Assembly (NCBI GenBank): GCA_038025085.1 | Contig: CM076151.1 | Span: 5,941,001 to 6,005,000, forward strand | Direction of reading: 5' to 3' | DNA length: 64,000 bases | Origin: Tetragonia tetragonoides | Lineage: Eukaryota; Streptophyta; Magnoliopsida; Caryophyllales; Aizoaceae | In this document: positions 48,501 through 61,030 of the stretch, piece by piece | Numbering within the stretch: position 1 is the first letter of the stretch | Layout of the letters: each line of letters begins with the position of its first letter | Translations under genes and position numbers: made by a program | The notes under the pieces: generated by a model | What the model was told of the DNA's origin: nothing | Database searches by the model: none | The model's input: the letters and a program-made list of their open reading frames with translations, nothing else

Positions 48501-51500
48501 AGCGGTAATAATATAATATGAATCTTTTGAGATATTTGTTATTTATTTAAACAACATTGACAACTTCATGACCTGTCTTATTCAACAAAATGACTGTGAT
48601 ATAGCTTCTGCTGCATATGTATATAAAGAACATAAGCATGGATAAATAATTACTGAAGTAAATATTTATGACACTGAAAAGTTGCAAGTTATGTATGTGA
48701 CTGGGCCTTTTTTTTTGCAGGCATTATAATATGAATCGCATCAGACTAGTGTGGTCTCGCATCTGGAACGTTCTTTCCGATTTATTTGTGTCTGTTGGTC
48801 TATCAGAAAACCTCTCAGTTGCAATATTTGTGATGGACTCATTGCGGCAGCTTGCTATGAAGTTCCTTGAGCGTGAAGAGTTGGCAAACTACAATTTCCA
48901 AAATGAGTTTTTGAGGCCATTTGCCATCGTTATGCAAAAGAGCAACTCTGCTGAAATTAGGGAACTAATCGTTCGCTGCATCTCGCAGATGGTTCTCAGC
49001 CGTGTTGGTAATGTGAAATCCGGGTGGAAAAGTGTATTTATGGTAATTCACTGTCTCTTTTGTTTCGTTTCGTGTTTTTTTTTTGGTGTATTGCGTAATG
49101 GTGTGAGAAAGATAATATACGATAGAGATTAAACTTCTTTGTGTTGTCTTCGGTTGAGCCCATATCATCCATATGCATTTAGTGCTGTAAGTGAGTTAGT
49201 GGGTGAAGAGAGTGGAAGTGAGGGAGTGAATGAGCATTTTCAGGGAGGGGGAGAGGAGGGGAAGGGAGGGAGTGAATGTACATTTTCTTGGTACAAAATA
49301 CACATTTTATGGTTTTGCATGATTTTCTTATCAAGAAAACTCTTGATGTTGGTCTTGCTGAAATTGGATAGAGTTGAAAAGTAAGAACTGGAAGCAATCT
49401 TATTGTGGAACTGGTAGATTTTGTTCATGTATTGGAGCATAAGTGAGTGCCAAAAGACTACCTCTGTTATTTAGCCTAGTGTCAAACTCAACTGAATCTT
49501 AGATGTTATGGGAAGTTTATAGAATTTTGAGAATTCAGATTTCAGAGGTAATTACTCTGTGAATTGAGTCTTATACAGTAAAGAATGAGCATTAGAAGCC
49601 TTATGCCTTTATTTATTTATTGGACAGTGCAATTCATTAAGGTGCTATGATTACCTGATGCTGGCCTTCTGTATTTTGAAAAAACAGCTTTTTGCTGCTT
49701 TCTTATTGTTTTTTTCTTCTCAGGTTTTCACTACTGCTGCTGCTGATGAACGGAAGAGTATAGTCTTGTTGTCCTTTGAGACTATGGAAAAGATTGTTCG
49801 AGAATATTTCCCTCACATAACTGAGACAGAGTCGACAACTTTCACTGACTGTGTTAAATGCCTCATCACCTTCACAAATAGCAAATTTAATAGTGATGTC
49901 AGTCTGAATGCCATTGCATTTCTTCGGTTTTGCGCTGTTAAACTTGCCGAGGGGGGGCTGGTCTGCAATGAGGATAACAAAGATGATAATTCGTACGATT
50001 TAACTGGCGGTGAGGAGGGTTTTGATGAACAAGCTTTAAGTAGTAAAGATGAGAATGTCTCTTTCTGGATGCCTCTGCTCACAGGTAAATACTTGAGCTA
50101 GATCTTAGGCCATTTGCATATATTGTAGTCAATATAAAATTATTTGCTGTTTCACAGTAACCAATGAGTACCCACTACCTGCTAAAAGGTTTCCTAGAAC
50201 TGCAAGACCAGACTAAACATTTTTCTCTCCTTCATCTGTTAATTGTGTTTTTGTGGTTGCCCAACCTTAAAAGCTGTCTTGTAGAATCTGTTAGTGAACA
50301 GTGTCCTGTCTTAGACGTTTATATACACTTTGATAATCTTCTCTATTCTGTTCTTTTACTTCTTATATTATGTTATAGGTTTATCAAAGTTGACATCTGA
50401 TCCAAGATCAGCCATCAAAAAAAGCTCTTTGGAAGTGCTATTTAACATCCTCAAGGATCATGGCAGCCTCTTTTCACGGCCATTCTGGAACTGTATTCTC
50501 AAATTTGTTGTTTTCCCGATATTCAGCAGTGGAGGCGACAAATATGACAATAAAATGAGTGATGACCAGTCAACACCAACTTCTAGAGACTCATCTCCTC
50601 GGGGAGGTGCATGGGACTCTGAGACTTCTTCTGTGGCAGTAGAGCGCCTTGTGGATCTGTTTCTTACTTTCTTCAGTGTGTTGAGGTCTCAACTACCTGG
50701 TGCAGTGTCGGTATTGACTGATTTTATTAAGGCTCCTGGTCATGGTCCTGCTAAGACTGGGGTAGCTGCATTGGTCCGTTTGACCAATGAATTAGGTAGC
50801 AAGCTATCTGATGATGATTGGAGAGGTATTTTTATGGCTATAAAAGGTGCAGCTGCTTCAACTCTTCCAGGATTTTCGAAGGTCTTGAGAACTATGGAGA
50901 GCATCGAAGTTCCTGATGCCTCACAACCCTATAGTGGTTTTGAAACATCTTCCGACAAAGAAATGTCCAGCAGTGAGTTGGAGGATGACAACCTGCAAAC
51001 TGCTGCATATGTGGTCTCTAGAATGAAAAGTCATATTGCTGTTCAGTTGGTCATCATACAGGTTTTTTTCCCTACGTTGCCCCCAGCCTTTTTCCCCTCT
51101 CGTCTATGCATGTCGTTTTAGACTTTTATGTATACTGGGTATTTAAGTACGGAGGGTGGCTGTGGCCTTCATGGAGGGGAGGCTTTAGATGGAGCTGCTT
51201 TTCGAAAGAAACTTAGCTTTCTTGTCGCCCCATCTTAACACCCCCCCCGGGCAGAAAAATGGGTGAAGTAAAGACAAAAAAATGTAAAAGAACGTCTTTA
51301 GTCTCAGTGAATGCACCTCCATCTTTTATTTTGGTTTGAGGACTGAAGTGTCATTCTGTACTCAATGTGCATTTTAGTTGTGTAATTATTCTCTAGTAAA
51401 AGTCCCATGTCATGTTGATGAGGGTCTAGTTTCAATTCCCTCGTAGTTTTCCTTGATGTTTCTTGTCCATGGTATGTAAAAAACAAGAAAAATGTGTACT

Positions 51501-52272
51501 TGTCGAACGTAGCTTTAATTGATCTATAGTTTCTACAATCTCAGATGCATCAACATAGTGGCCATTGGCTGGCCAGAATATGTGCTGTGAAGTTTTACAT
51601 TGATACTTGTAGTATGTGATGTTGGATCTTACTTTTTTTTTCTTTTCCCCCTTGTCATAGGTTGTAACTGATCTTTACAAGACAAACCACGAGTGTCTTA
51701 CAGCGGCCAACATCAAGATCCTCCTCGAAATATTTTCATTGATTTCATGGCATGCCCACCAACTGAACTCTGAAAAAGTCTTACAACGGAAGCTTCAAAA
51801 AGTATGCAACATTCTGGAGCTCTCTGATCCACCTGTGGTTCATTTTGAAAATGAGTCTTGCCAGAATTACCTCAATTTCCTTGAAGATTTACTTTTGGAA
51901 AGTGGGTCTACTTCAGAAGATATCGACTTAGTAGCCGAGGTAGTAGCTGTTTGCGAGAAAATCTTGCAGATATACCTGGACTGTGCTGGCACCCGCAGCG
52001 GCAAGCAGAAGCCTGCAAACCACCCGATGGCACACTGGATACTTCCGTTACCTTCGGCTGAAAAGGAGGAGCTAGCAGCTCGAACGTCTTTGCTTTTGTC
52101 AGCTTTACGAGCTTTGATTAGTTTGGAGAAAGAACCCTTTAAAAGGTACATTTCGCAGTTGTTTCCCTTGTTGGTTGATCTTGTGAGAAGTGAGCACAGC
52201 TCAGGAGAAGTACTGCTTGTTTTGAGTGACATGTTTCAAACATGTATAGGTCCAATAATAGTTGAATCATGA
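39530..52272 (+). CDS. BIG-type ARF guanine-nucleotide exchange factor (BIG1/BIG4 subgroup)
   Basis: Eleven exons: 39530-40611, 42902-43219, 44341-44671, 45645-46067, 46706-46998, 47290-47563, 47878-48380, 48721-49042, 49724-50084, 50379-51061, 51661-52272. In-phase joining gives 1733 aa. N-terminal DCB domain ([20 protein letters not shown] onward), HUS domain with the [20 protein letters not shown] block, Sec7 domain about 578-770 with glutamic finger E667 in [11 protein letters not shown], then HDS domains to the end. It activates ARF GTPases at the trans-Golgi network for secretion, recycling and cell-plate formation. Y701, S702, D709 and M719 match the residues linked to brefeldin A sensitivity. 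The first intron uses a GC donor (AG|GCAAGT at 40612). Its remembered closest relatives are Arabidopsis BIG1 and BIG4, not BIG2/3 or BIG5. Intron 4 carries a hAT MITE. Confidence 0.95.
46301..46596. mobile_element. hAT-like MITE in BIG intron 4, 8-bp TSD
   Basis: TAGGCCTGGGC at the left and GCCCAGGTCTA at the right are inverted ends, flanked by TCTTTAGC at 46293-46300 and 46597-46604. An 8-bp target duplicate with TAGG-type ends is the hAT signature. The interior is GC-rich, full of GGGTCGG and GGCCCATTT words that give self-complementary stretches. It lies between the two exons encoding the Sec7 domain. Confidence 0.85.
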
Positions 52273-53599
52273 TTCATAATTTAGCTTTATTCTTTTGGCA
52301 TAAATATATAAAAGCTGTTGATCGCGCCCCCTTTCACCCTTCAGTAACAGGGGACTTCTTTTACTGGCCTCCTTCAGAGCCACGAGGTCATTGATACCAA
52401 AATTTTTGTAGCATATACAGGTTGTATAATGTGTTGCGGAATGTAAAAGCAAAATATTGTCATTAATAGTGCAATTTAATGGAAATTGGTCCAAGTTTTT
52501 GTTGGCAAACGTGTGATGGGTTGTCTTTTTCCTTGAGACTACATATATTATGAGCTACGAAGAAAGCGAACCAGTTTTTTGTTTTTTTTTTTTTTCGGGT
52601 GCAAGTGAATGACGATCGATGCACTCTCCGCCCCTTCATGTTTGGACTATCGTGTTATTAAATCAAACAAGTTATTAATTCCATAAATCTTCAAATTAAA
52701 AATAATAAAGAGCTCTAGGTCATACTAGCTGATACTGACCGAGTTTTAATTAATGATCTGCGGGCCATAATTTTGCGGCAGATTTGATTCTTTGGTTTCA
52801 TATATTGATTGTGCTTTTCATCTTTATTTCATTTCATAGTACAGTTTGAATTTCGCTACGATATGTTGCATCTTCAAATTTTTTGGCCAATTATTCCATT
52901 CGTTGAGATATTCTTAACGTGATTGACGGTGACTACCTTTAATGTGAATCAAAAAGAATTCTCGTTGTACTTCTCTTTCCTCTAAGCTCTTCTCAGGCTC
53001 CTCCATTGGGCATGTTTAAAGAACTCTTCTTATTCAGGATATAATATAATGAACATCTGCACAAAATCAAATTAAAATTGCTTTTTGGAGTGCGATTCAT
53101 TTCACATTGTGCATCATTTTATTTTTTTTGCTTTTCTAAATTTGTTATCCACCATAGAAAGCAAGATCATTATCCAAATATTAGTTGCGTCAACACACCT
53201 TAAATACCCATAATACGTACAAATTATTTGAAGTCATCACAGCAAGGTAGGTAGTTGATGGACGAAATAATTAAGTCGTACTGGAACTTCCTTGCAAATG
53301 CGTATTATATGAATTTATGATAGAGTATTATCATGCCTTCTTACAATTTTGTACTCTACTAATGACTATGGTCATCCCACCAAGCTACTACCAGCTCATA
53401 AAACAAATTGATCATTGCGATCTTCATGTACTAATATTATGCTTGATAAGATAAAATAAATGCAATTGAGTATATACTTAAATAAGTTTTGTTTTGGGGT
53501 TTAACCAGATGTTCATCTAAGTTTTTTGGGTCGGGCTAATCATGTTCACATCAGATTGGCTCACGAATGAAGTATAGTGTTCCCACTAAATAATTTCTC
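52273..53599. other. BIG 3' flank and spacer
   Basis: No gene supported. A T-run lies near 52578-52595; otherwise AT-rich unique-looking sequence. Confidence 0.45.
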
Positions 53600-53672
53600 C
53601 ATTAACAAGATTCGAACCCTCAACTTTGCTTAATGAATGAGAGTGCCAAACCACTCACATCAATCACTTATA
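53600..53672 (-). mobile_element. tRNA-derived SINE head
   Basis: Minus strand: the box A-like region lies at 53651-53662 (CCACTCACATCA on plus) and box B GGTTCGAATCT at 53608-53618, with the GTTGAGGGTTCGAATC context shared by the other SINEs here. The body and tail to the left are not clearly recognised, so only the head is claimed. Confidence 0.55.
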
Positions 53673-56600
53673 GGTATAGTTGAATAACTTTGTGATTCTT
53701 TGTGACTCAAATGATTAATTAACCTAATGAACTAGAGCTGGGAATTTGAAAGAAGATTCTGGTCAGCTATTGATAACCACAATAATAATTAATATATTTA
53801 CAAAATTTAAAAGTCATTCTTAGATCAAATCGACACTTTATATTACCACCAAAAATTTGGCACTTTTATATTTTGGATGATCCAAGATGGATGTAAAGAT
53901 GATTCGTCTTAAAGTTTGAGCAATCAAATTACATCAAATAAACACATCAACTTAAATTTTGTTGGACTCAATTATTGACTTTTGAATGAAATCACATCAT
54001 AACCCTAAAAGATTATTGAATACATACCGGTTGCATTTAAAACCTTTGACTTTGGTCTAAATTGAACACATGCAAGTAAATTACGCTGCACACCAGCAAA
54101 AATCAACATCAGAAACCATAATATTTTGTCGTTATTTATTTATTAATTATAAAAAGAGCTCATGAACATTTACTTATTTAAAACTTATTTTACTCGAATT
54201 GCTTTGGTTCTAATTGTAATTCACAAGATTATAATTTTGCTTACGCCAATGATATGAAACCATCACCAGAAGATCTTTAATTTCCCGATCTAATTTTAAT
54301 TTGCACACCTTCTCAATTCTCTTCTGATACAATTACATACAGACATAGTAGTAGCTACATATCGCCATCATAATCCGATACAGATATTATTCAGATTAAA
54401 GGTTAAGCTGGCCGTATCATCATTATGTATGGAATTCACGATAAAGGCTCCGTTCTTTTCACTTGGAAAAAAATTGAATTGAACTGTGTTGATTTTTTTT
54501 AACTTAGATCTTTCACCCTATAAAACTCGTCCAAAAAATTCGATAGTGAACCCATTTAAAAGTATGGTACATAATTTTTTCAATGACATAGGTATCATTA
54601 TAAATGTATTTTGAAAAAAATAAATTAGCAAAGTGATAAGTTGCAGATGAAATGAAATGAAATGAACTGAACTGAGTTTGATCTGAGATAAATTTGCGTA
54701 AGTTTCAAGGGGATGAAAAATTAAAGGAACACGAAATTGAACAATGCCCAATCTTAACTCGACTTTCGGTTAACTTGGATGATTTAGGCCCTGCTTCTCC
54801 TGAACTGTGATTATAAGTTATAAATCATGATCAGCGTATTTTTTGCAAACATACACAAGCTACTACTATTAAACATAAACATAAACATAAACATAAACAA
54901 GCTCGACATAATAACATAACTTTTCTTTTACCTTGGAACGTATCATAATTTAATCATTGAACGGTGCATCAAAACTTGAGCTGAAATTTCTGTTACTGTA
55001 ACTCAATCAACTGAATTAACAAAAGCTGTTGTGTTTGAATCCTCGAGTCCCATTCCCGACCCTAACTGAAATATTTCAGCACTCTATTGTGTGAGGAGCT
55101 TTGTGCATCATTCACACTTTAAACTGCTAAGGAGCGTTTGTGTAAGGGGGTATAATTACGTAATACAACATTTATTGCATTTCCATTCATCAACTTAAAT
55201 TTTTGTTTAACTTGATTTCATGGATTGCTTGCAATTGGTTATGCATTAAAACATAAAGACAACCATATATTTCAGTTATCAGTTATCAGTCTAAATATCA
55301 GTAATCAAATTTGGACTGAAGTGGATAGAAGTTCAAAGTATTAACCACTAATAGTTCAATTTCAACACTAGTCATTTCACTCATTCATTTGGTTACCTCA
55401 AATTAAAAGCTTATGGCTTCCCTAATCATTATAGGAGAAATATTAGTTTATCTACCGGGTAGTCTATTCGAGTGATGTGTATATTGATGATTGGTTGAGT
55501 TTTAATATTTTATCTAAGTTGAAGATAGAATATTTGAGTCTCAATAGTGTACAAATTATTTTTTCTTGTCCATATCACCCGAGAAGACTACAAATAGATG
55601 AAAAAAGCATTCACCGTCATTATATATGTCTGGCTCTTATTAATTAACGATGAAAAAGAGTAGGTCCAACTTTCGGAAAAAATCAATCTGTGATATATTT
55701 TCTCCATGTGAGAGACTGTGACTTATAATTGCCCAGATTAGGGAGACAACAACCTGTTGAAAAGGACTACACAGAGGTGCTTGTGAATTGTGTGATACAT
55801 TGAAAACAAGATGCCCTTGTCAAAACAGAACGACATTGCATACTTTTTCTCTTCCACTTGTAAAATCAAGATTCAAAAAGGGAGGAAAAAAACAAACATA
55901 AAATTTAGCGAATTTATAGACTTAAAATTGTCCTTCAAACTCAATCCACATTTAACAACCTTTTTCTATCAACATCTAATTATTCATAACGATATAAATA
56001 TGCAACCGTCTAATTTCTGCCGTCTAAGTTAGAAGACAGTTTTCAATCTTCTTCATAATCGTAAACTCATTTTTGCCGTCTATTTTAATAATAATTAATT
56101 TTTACTTTAAAATTATGTTAACTGTTAAAAAAAAACAAAATTGGTGCATAGGGCAATTTCAACTTTGAATACAAAAGAGTTTCTTTAATTATTTTCTACT
56201 TTCAACTTTATTTACAACTAAAATGCAAATTTATCATAGCAACTTTACCACAACCCTTTTACTAATTCATTAATATGTTATTATATTCTAGTAAAATATA
56301 TAGTCGTGCTAAACATAATCAGACGCTCATAATCTCTTAGCTAATTTCAAACAAAAAAAGAACATAAAAGTGTACATAATCTCTAAAAATTATGCACGTA
56401 CTACCGGCCAATGCCATGAAGGAAGTTAGACGGATGAAATTGGTCTTGTGTTTTATTGTCTGCATAACCTCGTGAAACATTACTAATAGTACCAATCCAA
56501 AGGATAAGGACGGGGGCAACACTTACACTACACCCACAAATTTACAAACGTGAACGACATGCTAACACTGATTTTGCATTTTTGCTAACAAATTATTTTT

Positions 56601-56703
56601 TGATTCGGCTTCTTATTCATTTCTGACCGCACCAAGAAAAGTCAATAAAAGAGCGAGGGAGGGTCCTCTAAATTGTTAATTTGTTATATTGAGTTTTTTT
56701 GTG
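53673..56703. other. AT-rich gene-poor spacer
   Basis: No gene supported. 54440-54745 contains GAACTGAACTGA-type pentamer DNA with weak end similarity (CGTTCTTTTCACTT versus AAATTAAAGGAACACG) to the other pentamer-rich MITEs. A hexamer run (ATAAAC)n lies at about 54868-54900. No exon-like conserved protein was seen. Confidence 0.5.
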
Positions 56704-56857
56704 TTTTTTTTTTTTTTTTTTTTTTTGTCACAACCAAGGATATCTAGACCACAGTGCCAAGGATTTGTAAAGCTGCTTCATATCTAAAGTGAGATTGGAA
56801 CCCTCGACCTTAGTTAAGGATGGATGAGTCCCAACCACTCAACCACGACTCTTTAAT
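56704..56857 (-). mobile_element. tRNA-derived SINE with intact box A and box B
   Basis: Minus strand: box A TGGTTGAGTGG at 56835-56845 and box B GGTTCCAATCT at 56792-56802, 33 bp apart, then a body and a tail of about 23 A (plus-strand T-run 56704-56726). Imperfect target duplicates are TTGAGTTTTTTTGTGTT before the tail and TTGAGTTATTTGTGTT from 56859. The best preserved Pol III promoter of the four SINEs seen. Confidence 0.8.
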
Positions 56858-57543
56858 TTTGAGTTATTTGTGTTAACCTTTTAGCTCTTTTTTTCTTTTT
56901 TGGGCCAACTTTACATTTTATTAGTATTAGTTGAAACTATGTAAAACGTGAGGGTACAAATTTGCACATGAACTTGCACATTCGAATCCTATCCTATTTT
57001 CATCTTGAGTTTAGATTGATGAGTGTTTAGAGGCGGTGATGAATGTTATAGCATTGCACTTATGTAATGCTTCTCTACGTAGTTAAATCCCCATCTATAC
57101 TAAAACAAAATTGTTATATGAAGTTTATATATTACCCTGACTCTTCAAGTCTCCTCGAGTACCGTCTTAAAATATTTTGTTCATATTCATTTGTTTTCGG
57201 CCCGAATAGCCAAAATCGTTAATCGACCTATCCATTATCAGTTCTACATAGGGGTGGTAAAATTAGACTCGATCCAAAAAGGTTTGACATGCTAATGATT
57301 TCACATATTAATGACCCGAATCTGAAATTATCCACCCGCTTATGATTCCAATCCGAAATTATCCGCCTCAAACCCACACCAAGACCCAAAATTTGTGAGA
57401 CAAGAACTATTTTTGACCCAAAATCCAACCTATTAATGAACTAACAGGACCCGATCAGATAATAATATAAACCGTTGATAACCGAACTTCTCCGCCCCCC
57501 CCCCCCCCTCACATACCTTCATCACATCATCACTTGTCACTTC
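56858..57543. other. Spacer upstream of HMGR promoter
   Basis: No gene supported. TAGGGGTGGTAAAATTAG at 57245 looks like the left end of a hAT-type element followed by CCGA-rich and CCGAAAT words up to about 57460; the right end is not clear. Poly(C) lies at 57494-57508. Confidence 0.4.
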
Positions 57544-57657
57544 CACGTGCCAAATCCTGATGAGTGTAGAACCAATAAAACCTCCCCCAAATTTTGACCC
57601 CCTCCCTCTCACGTGCCATTCTGCCCCCCTTTGTCCATAAAAACAAACCCTATAAAT
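57544..57657 (+). promoter_or_regulatory. HMGR: HMGR core promoter: two G-boxes and TATA
   Basis: CACGTG occurs at 57544-57549 and 57610-57615, and TATAAAT at 57651-57657, about 255 bp before the ATG. G-boxes bind bZIP and bHLH factors such as HY5 and PIFs, fitting known light and hormone control of plant HMGR, though binding here is inferred. A two-codon upstream ORF (ATG CAA TAG, 57692-57700) lies in the leader. Confidence 0.6.
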
Positions 57658-57911
57658 CCTCCTCATTTTCCTCCCTCACCAAAGAAAAACAATGCAATAG
57701 CAAAAAAAAAAAAAAAACCCAAAGAAACACAACCTTAACAACCCCCTCAAAAAAAAAAAAAACACAAAAACAAAAAACAACTCATCACATTTATTCACTC
57801 TACAAAAGAAGAAAACCCAACCCACCCCATTTTCTCTCTCCTCAGTCCTCTCTCCCTCTCTCTCTCTCTTTTTTCTCTCTCCTCAAATCGGACTTCTCCG
57901 TCCGATCCCTA

Positions 57912-60900
57912 ATGGACCACCGCCGGCGGCAACAATCTCCGGTGACCCAACCACCGCCGGTGGTACCAAATCACCGGAAAACAACATCAAAACGCGTCGT
58001 TGAACCACCGAAAGCTTCTGATGCTTTACCTCTCCCTTTATACCTAACAAACGGTATTTTCCTAACCCTATTTTTCTCCGTCGTTTATTTTCTCCTTCAA
58101 CGTTGGAGAGAGAAAATACGTAACTCTGTCCCTCTTCATGTCGTCTCTCTCTCCGAAATAGCCGCCATTGTTGCTTTTCTCGCTTCTTTCATCTACCTCC
58201 TCGGCTTTTTCGGTATCGATTTCGTCCAGTCGTTTATCTCACCGTCGTCTCGTGACGACGATGATGTTGATGACCTTCTCGAAAGCGAGGATAAGCGTGT
58301 TGATTGTGGCCTAACAACCACAACAACAACAACAACTCCCCGCGATTTTAAGGAAAAACTTGTGAAATTGCCTGAACCCAATCTGATCTCGTCTGAAGAC
58401 GAAGAGATTGTAGGGAATGTGGTAAACGGAGCAATCCCATCCTATTCGCTCGAAGAGAAGTTGGGGGATTGTTTCCAAGCGGCTAAAGTTCGTCGTGAGG
58501 CGGTTCAGAGATTGACAGGGAGGTCAATTGGAGGTTTGCCATTGGAGGGATTCGATTACGAGTCGATTTTAGGGCAATGTTGTGAGATGCCAGTAGGGTT
58601 TGTGCAAATTCCTGTTGGGATTGCTGGTCCATTGTTGCTTGATGGGAGAGAGTATTCGGTTCCAATGGCGACGACGGAAGGGTGCTTGGTGGCGAGTACT
58701 AATAGGGGTTGTAAGGCCATTCATTTGTCTGGTGGTGCTGCTAGTGTGATCTTGAAAGATGGGATGACTAGAGCTCCTGTTGTTAGGTTTGGGTCTGCTA
58801 GAAGAGCTGCTGAGCTCAAGTTTTTCCTTGAGGATCCTGTCAACTTTGAGACTATCTCCCTTGTCTTTAACAAGTATGTGATAATTAAAGTTCTTACCTT
58901 TTTTGAAAACTTGATATGATTATGATTGTTTGTTTTGATTGTTTCTAGGAATGGGGATAGCTAATTGGAACTACAGGGATTCGGGTGCTTTTGAAAGAAT
59001 TTATCATTTTTTGGGCATTTGGTATAATTTGAGATGTTCAAAATTTTGTATGAGAAGGGAGTTTATAATTGAAAGAGATGGGTTTTGGGGGGGTTTTGAT
59101 TTTGAATTTTTATATTTTTTTATGTTGATATTGTTTTTGGGTTTGATAGTGTGAGCGAGTTGAAATGGAGAGAAATGTTTGTTAGGTAGGACTGCTGATA
59201 AGAAATGGGATTTGGGGTGGTTTTGATTGGTTTTGTGTCTGGTTTATGATTGTTGGTAGACTAGGTTGGATTGGTGATTAGTGTTATGTTATTTTGGTGG
59301 GTTGTAGGTCTAGCAGATTTGCAAGACTTCAGAATGTGAAGTGTGGAATTGCTGGGAAGAATCTGTATGTCAGATTTACTTGCAGTACTGGGGATGCAAT
59401 GGGGATGAATATGGTCTCCAAAGGTGTTCAAAATGTCTTGGACTTTCTTGAAAATGATTTTCCGGATATGGATGTCATTGGCATCTCTGGTGAGTACCCG
59501 CTTAATTTTCTTCTTTATAGCGAATGATTTGATTGCGAAATTTCTCTGCTTAAATTGGTAAGGATTTTGGTTGAGTAGCTTGACAAAGTATTGCCATAAG
59601 GTTAAATGTCATTTCTTCAGCATATTTTTGGCAAGTTTTTAGTTTGAAGTGATTTACTAGATTACACACGTCGTTCTCAGGGGCAGTTCTAAATGAAGTC
59701 TCTTTTCCCCTTGTCTAGGGAACTACTGTTCTGACAAGAAGCCAGCTGCTGTGAACTGGATTGAAGGAAGGGGGAAGTCTGTCGTTTGTGAGGCTGTCAT
59801 CAAGGAAGAAGTGGTTAAAAAGGTGCTTAAGACAAGTGTGGCTTCTCTTGTGGAGCTAAACATGCTCAAGAATCTTACTGGCTCTGCTATGGCCGGGGCA
59901 CTTGGTGGCTTTAATGCGCATGCTGCCAATATTGTCTCTGCAATCTACATTGCCACTGGGCAAGATCCGGCGCAAAATGTGGAGAGCTCCCATTGTATTA
60001 CCATGATGGAAGCCATTAATGATGGGAAGGATCTGCATGTTTCTGTCACCATGCCATCAATTGAGGTAATTAGTTAGCTGCCTAATACATCCACGTTTGT
60101 CTGTTATGTGTTTGCAAACCCATGTGTTAGTTTGTTATGGTTGTGAGATTAACGATTTCAATATGTTTTTCTATTGATCTTACCCAATCCGAAGTTGGAC
60201 CATAGCACCTTTGGTAAAGCAAGTGCATGAATTAACTTCTTTTCTTTGTTCCTGTTTAGTTGGTTGATCTGTAAGTCAAGCTGCAAAATTTCTGCTTTTT
60301 ATGGTTTGGAGCAACTGTGCAGTGTGAGCTGTTGGCAATTGGCCATAGTGTAGTTTCAAAAAGTGAAAAGCCCTACCCCTTTTCAACTTTTTGTGCGTGA
60401 TTGCCATATTATATGGAACATCACAGCATGGTTATAGGAAGATTTAAAGAACTAGTTCTTAGCATTTGGTCCACATTCACAACTCATAGGTGATTCATAA
60501 TTTCATCGTTTTAATGGGTGCCACAAAAGCTTGTTCTTGCATACGTATGGGCTTAGGTATATGTAATGGGGAATCAGGTGTTCTGCTGTTTTGCTGGATA
60601 AAAACCCTCATAGGTATAAGGTTATCTTAAGAGTTTGCTTGATTGATGTTTCCCCAAAGAGCATTGTTTTCTGTCAAATGATCTGTTTGTATGTTTTTCT
60701 AATTCATCTCCTATATATTGGCCCTTTCGAGCTCCTTGTGTAGTTGAGGTTTATTTATCAATTCTCACTGTTTCCTATTGGAATCAGGTTGGAACAGTAG
60801 GTGGTGGTACCCAGCTAGCTTCTCAATCAGCGTGCCTTAACCTGCTCGGAGTGAAGGGTGCAAACAAGGAGTGTGCTGGAGGTAACGCTAGGCTTCTTGC

Positions 60901-61030
60901 CACCGTTGTTGCTGGGTCTGTTCTTGCTGGGGAGCTCTCTCTGATGTCTGCAATTGCTTCAAAACAACTTGTAAAAAGCCACATGAAATACAATCGATCA
61001 AGCAGAGATATCACAAAAACTTCCTCTTAG
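57912..61030 (+). CDS. HMGR: 3-hydroxy-3-methylglutaryl-CoA reductase
   Basis: Four exons, 57912-58873, 59308-59489, 59719-60065 and 60788-61030, give 577 aa. The rate-setting mevalonate-pathway enzyme: HMG-CoA + 2 NADPH to mevalonate, for sterols, sesquiterpenes and other cytosolic isoprenoids. Plant layout: basic N-terminus with an Arg cluster, two ER membrane helices ([19 protein letters not shown] and [20 protein letters not shown]), a variable linker with a poly-Thr run, then the cytosolic catalytic domain. Catalytic residues: E256 ([11 protein letters not shown]), D350 (TGDAMGMNM), K388 (SDKKPAA) and H562 (KSHMKYN). The Ser in [10 protein letters not shown] is the site phosphorylated by SnRK1 in plant HMGRs. 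Exon borders sit at the positions usual for plant HMGR genes. Confidence 0.97.

Noticed and set aside
56704..56857. Functional tRNA gene from the box A and box B
   Set aside because: No cloverleaf or acceptor stem could be drawn and a poly(A) tail with target duplicates marks it as a SINE.
57245..57465. Possible hAT element starting TAGGGGTGGTAAAA
   Set aside because: The right end and target duplicate are not clear; noted only in the spacer entry.
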